The notes beneath the pieces were generated by a model, which was not told the origin of the DNA, ran no database searches, and was given only the letters and a program-made list of their open reading frames with translations. DNA of 8,452 nt from Christensenella sp. UBA4247 (GTDB lineage Bacteria > Bacillota > Clostridia > Christensenellales > CAG-1252): positions 1 through 8,452 of the forward strand of contig DGWX01000063.1 in NCBI GenBank assembly GCA_002395405.1. Direction: 5' to 3'. The position numbers and the translations under genes were made by a program. The first letter of the stretch is position 1. Each line of letters opens with the position of its first letter. Shown here piece by piece: positions 7,101 through 8,452 of this stretch.

Positions 7101-7790
7101 ACGGAGAACTTTTCTCCCGCGGAAGCGCCCGCGAAAATCGCAAGTTTGAAAGGAAAGATCGCCCAACTCGGTTCGATCAACTTTAACGCGTTTGAAGATT
7201 ATGAAAACGTCAAAACTCGTCACGAGGAGCTTTCCGGTCAGCTGGAAGACCTCGAAAAGGCGAAAGAAGATCTGGAAAAACTGATCGCGGCGATGAACGG
7301 CGATATGCTCGGCAAATTCAACGCGGCGTTTGAACAGATCAATCAAAATTTCAAAAAGACGTTCAGCGACCTGTTCGGCGGAGGAAACGCCGATCTGGTT
7401 CTCGTGGACGCCGATCCCGATAAGACGGGAGAGCTCGAAAAGGGCGTGGATATCGTCGTAAAACTGCCGGGAAAAGCGCAGGCGAATCTGCATTCTCTTT
7501 CGGGCGGCGAGCAGGCGCTGACCTCCATCGCGATCCTGTTTGCGATTCTGCGCTTGCGCCCGATGCCGTTCTCGATTTTGGACGAGATCGAAGCGGCGCT
7601 GGATGAAAACAACGTCGTGCGCTTTGCGCAGTACCTGCACAAGCTGGCCAACACGCAGTTCATCGTGATCACGCACAGGCGGGGAACGATGGAGGAAGCC
7701 GACCGCCTCTACGGCATCACAATGCAGGAAAAGGGCGTCTCCGCCCTGGTGAGCGTCGACCTGATCGACGAGGAAGAACTGGTATCATGA
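4200..7790 (+). CDS. smc: Chromosome segregation/condensation ATPase SMC
   Basis: SMC dimers with ScpA and ScpB form the bacterial condensin that organises and helps to segregate the nucleoid. The 1196-residue length is typical. Order of parts: N-terminal ATPase half with Walker A GPNGCGKS (32-39), the SAKALRGSKMQDVIFNG segment, and the Q-loop block GYSIIGQGK (Q144); long E/K-rich coiled coil (about 165-510); hinge (about 525-672) ending in the glycine-rich TGGS; returning coiled coil (about 680-1010); C-terminal ATPase half with signature LSGGEQ (1100-1105), Walker B FSILDE with D1128 and catalytic E1129, then AALDENN and VITHRRGTME. The ATG at 4200 has a GGGAG SD sequence (4191-4195) and gives the normal SMC N-terminus. 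ftsY follows after 35 bases. Codon choice shifts towards CTG, CAG and other C/G-ending codons in the last 300-500 bases. Confidence 0.98.
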   Translation: MVNFKRLELQGFKSFAGKTVIDFQNSFTGIVGPNGCGKSNVADAVRWVLGEMSAKALRGSKMQDVIFNGTEKRPSMSYCEVSLVFDNSNHIFKTDREEVVVTRKLYRSGTSEYYLNHNICRLRDILDIMRDTGAGKDGYSIIGQGKVAEIMESKPIDRRQIFEEAAGIAKTKAEKVETERKLARAGEDILRLQDIVSELERQMVPLSKQRDAAQKFFEYKEQMRYQEVNYYLHSREDSVRKKQKIAENVKAFTEELYAKESESIRLSAKHNQSLEDIEANEKAVRALLEEREKLKVSSEKNSGLMAVFKNKLAHLTEEKERLVKELSEKEAQGEILSETLSEAKGILDIRRKESYLADQRFEALSAKLVALSEEIAGNDASLEKSNSEVFDVFGRLSDVRSSLAGFNAEAGSLGERKASLEVSVRASAAVLEREEKQKQKSLDRIDALTKKKLSLREKRALRSGEYNDLRQTTYHLNVSLNEMNAEYANKEGRVRAMAEIVSQHEGYQQAVKLLLNDARSNPSLASHIEGVVGQLIKVPEEYEVAIEAALGASVQHVVTPTDQDAVYIVNYLKKNEYGVATMIPANKARPQSLAYEYRGVLSMRGALGICSELIKFDPRHADVISQLLGRTVIAEDLECAREMADRYDYGVKIVTLDGDIIDPRRTITGGSRRQKTSYHLSKERELNDAQAALKALFVEREKLRASVQKKDEEAKKIEEEIYSLRDEIQNVDLEIATETERIATSDKLIAETNERMAREEGELKEVSARLAAVQSEIKSAEGLNQDIEGKKESVQGMQKASKEDAEQKRKMRDSLSAAVTNAQVESSSVRMELAQIEADIKRLEEEKSICDEECGERKTALSSLEIELESVKTNAPALEFSEQEKARLDAIEKEMQLKDMEKAAVRASLSRIDEEREKVNEIIAQIMDKRAREESKVEKIDGDLATLRDRVLGEYELSEEEMVAMRDTENFSPAEAPAKIASLKGKIAQLGSINFNAFEDYENVKTRHEELSGQLEDLEKAKEDLEKLIAAMNGDMLGKFNAAFEQINQNFKKTFSDLFGGGNADLVLVDADPDKTGELEKGVDIVVKLPGKAQANLHSLSGGEQALTSIAILFAILRLRPMPFSILDEIEAALDENNVVRFAQYLHKLANTQFIVITHRRGTMEEADRLYGITMQEKGVSALVSVDLIDEEELVS
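7345..7600. other. Codon-usage transition at the 3' end of smc
   Basis: The last CAA codon in smc is at 7344-7346; from there to the window end all twelve Gln codons I count in smc and ftsY are CAG. TTG/TTA leucine codons, common through plsX, rnc and most of smc, stop after 7579, and ftsY has none among 18 leucines (9 CTG, 5 CTC, 4 CTT). CTG already becomes frequent from about 7240. The transition covers the conserved signature and Walker B motifs. Confidence 0.45.
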
Positions 7791-7825
7791 GAATCCGCGA
7801 AGACGGATAGAAACGGAAGGTGTCT

Positions 7826-8452
7826 ATGGCAGAAGAAAAACTGGGCTTTTTTGCAAGACTGAAAAAAGGGCTGAGTAAGACAAAGGCCAACATATCCGAC
7901 AATATGGATATTATCTTCAATACCTACGGGTATGAGAAGGTGAGCGAGGAATTTCTGGAGGAGCTCGAGGAGACGATGATCATGGGCGACATCGGCGTCC
8001 AGACGACGGAGGAGCTTCTCGACGACCTCAGGCAGAAGGTGAAGGACGAGAGGATCCGGTACTGCCCCGACTGCCGCCAGGAGCTGATCCTGGGGATCCG
8101 CAACAAGATGAAGCAGCCGAAGGATGCCTACGACTTCGAGAAGGGGCCGGCGGTGGTCCTTGTGATCGGTGTCAACGGCGTCGGGAAGACGACTTCGATC
8201 GGGAAACTCGCGGCCAATTACCGCAGACAGGGCAAAAGAGTGCTGATCGCGAGCGCCGACACATTCCGCGCGGCTGCCAATGAACAGCTGTCCGAGTGGG
8301 CAAAGCGGGCGGGAGTCGATATTATCGGCGCCGCCGAGGGCTCTGATCCCGCGGCGGTCGTCTATGACGCGGTGCAGGCGGCAAAAGCCAGAAGGACCGA
8401 CATCCTTCTCATCGATACCGCAGGCCGCCTTCACAACAAGAAGAACCTGATG
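7826..8452 (+). CDS. ftsY: Signal recognition particle receptor FtsY, 3'-truncated by window edge
   Basis: FtsY is the GTPase that docks SRP-ribosome complexes at the membrane for insertion of membrane proteins. The frame is open from ATG 7826 to the last base, giving 209 residues; about 90-120 more would follow. SD sequence GGAAGG (7815-7820) is five bases before the ATG. The short N-terminus (LGFFARLKKGL) is amphipathic and basic, as in Bacillota FtsY, which lack the long acidic A domain. The N domain follows (about 25-100), including EEFLEELEETMIMGDIGVQTT. The G domain begins with G1 GVNGVGKTTSIGKLA (115-129), then DTFRAAANEQL (145-155), EGSDPAAVVYDA (171-182) and the G3 DTAGRLHNKKNLM (197-209). 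FtsY rather than Ffh is indicated by the short N-terminus, the NKKNLM following the G3 motif, and the position after smc. A CPDC pair (C80, C83) in the N domain is unusual. Use of GGG, AGG, CTG and GAG codons differs from the genes upstream. Confidence 0.96.
   Translation, partial: MAEEKLGFFARLKKGLSKTKANISDNMDIIFNTYGYEKVSEEFLEELEETMIMGDIGVQTTEELLDDLRQKVKDERIRYCPDCRQELILGIRNKMKQPKDAYDFEKGPAVVLVIGVNGVGKTTSIGKLAANYRRQGKRVLIASADTFRAAANEQLSEWAKRAGVDIIGAAEGSDPAAVVYDAVQAAKARRTDILLIDTAGRLHNKKNLM

Noticed and set aside
7709..8434. 241-codon open frame on the minus strand across the smc end and ftsY
   Set aside because: The + strand carries smc and a clear FtsY frame with GTPase motifs over the same bases; the minus frame has no family features.

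Overview
This is an ordinary, gene-dense bacterial housekeeping region with every gene on the + strand: pta (3' part), ackA, rpmF, plsX, rnc, smc and ftsY (5' part). The order rpmF-plsX-...-rnc-smc-ftsY is the classical Bacillota (Firmicutes) cluster. Acetate kinase with phosphotransacetylase upstream points to an anaerobic, acetate-producing fermenter, probably a member of Clostridia. Intermediate GC content, strong SD sequences and consensus sigma-A type promoters fit this. I cannot name the genus. I see no mobile element, CRISPR array, tRNA, rRNA or defence system, and no candidate for a new multi-gene system.

Layout. Positions 1-1991 hold the Pta-AckA pair, which converts acetyl-CoA to acetate and ATP; the ackA SD sequence overlaps the pta stop codon. 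Positions 1992-2140 form a short intergenic region with a perfect-consensus promoter driving rpmF (ribosomal protein L32). rpmF is followed by a strong intrinsic terminator, so it looks like a one-gene unit. A second promoter (TTGAAA-17-TATAAT) drives plsX (phospholipid synthesis), which overlaps rnc (RNase III) by four bases. A 141-base gap (4059-4199) carries an extended -10 promoter before smc (chromosome condensation ATPase). ftsY (SRP receptor) starts 35 bases after smc and runs off the right edge.

Points worth attention. (1) Codon choice changes abruptly inside pta (about 440-455) and again near the 3' end of smc (about 7345-7600), both at or beside very conserved protein motifs. This suggests either homologous recombination with relatives or a chimeric metagenome assembly. 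(2) The RNase III has all catalytic acidic residues, but its double-stranded RNA-binding domain lacks several usual RNA-contact residues. (3) The yceD (DUF177) gene usually found before rpmF, and acpP or other fatty-acid genes usually found between plsX and rnc, are missing here.
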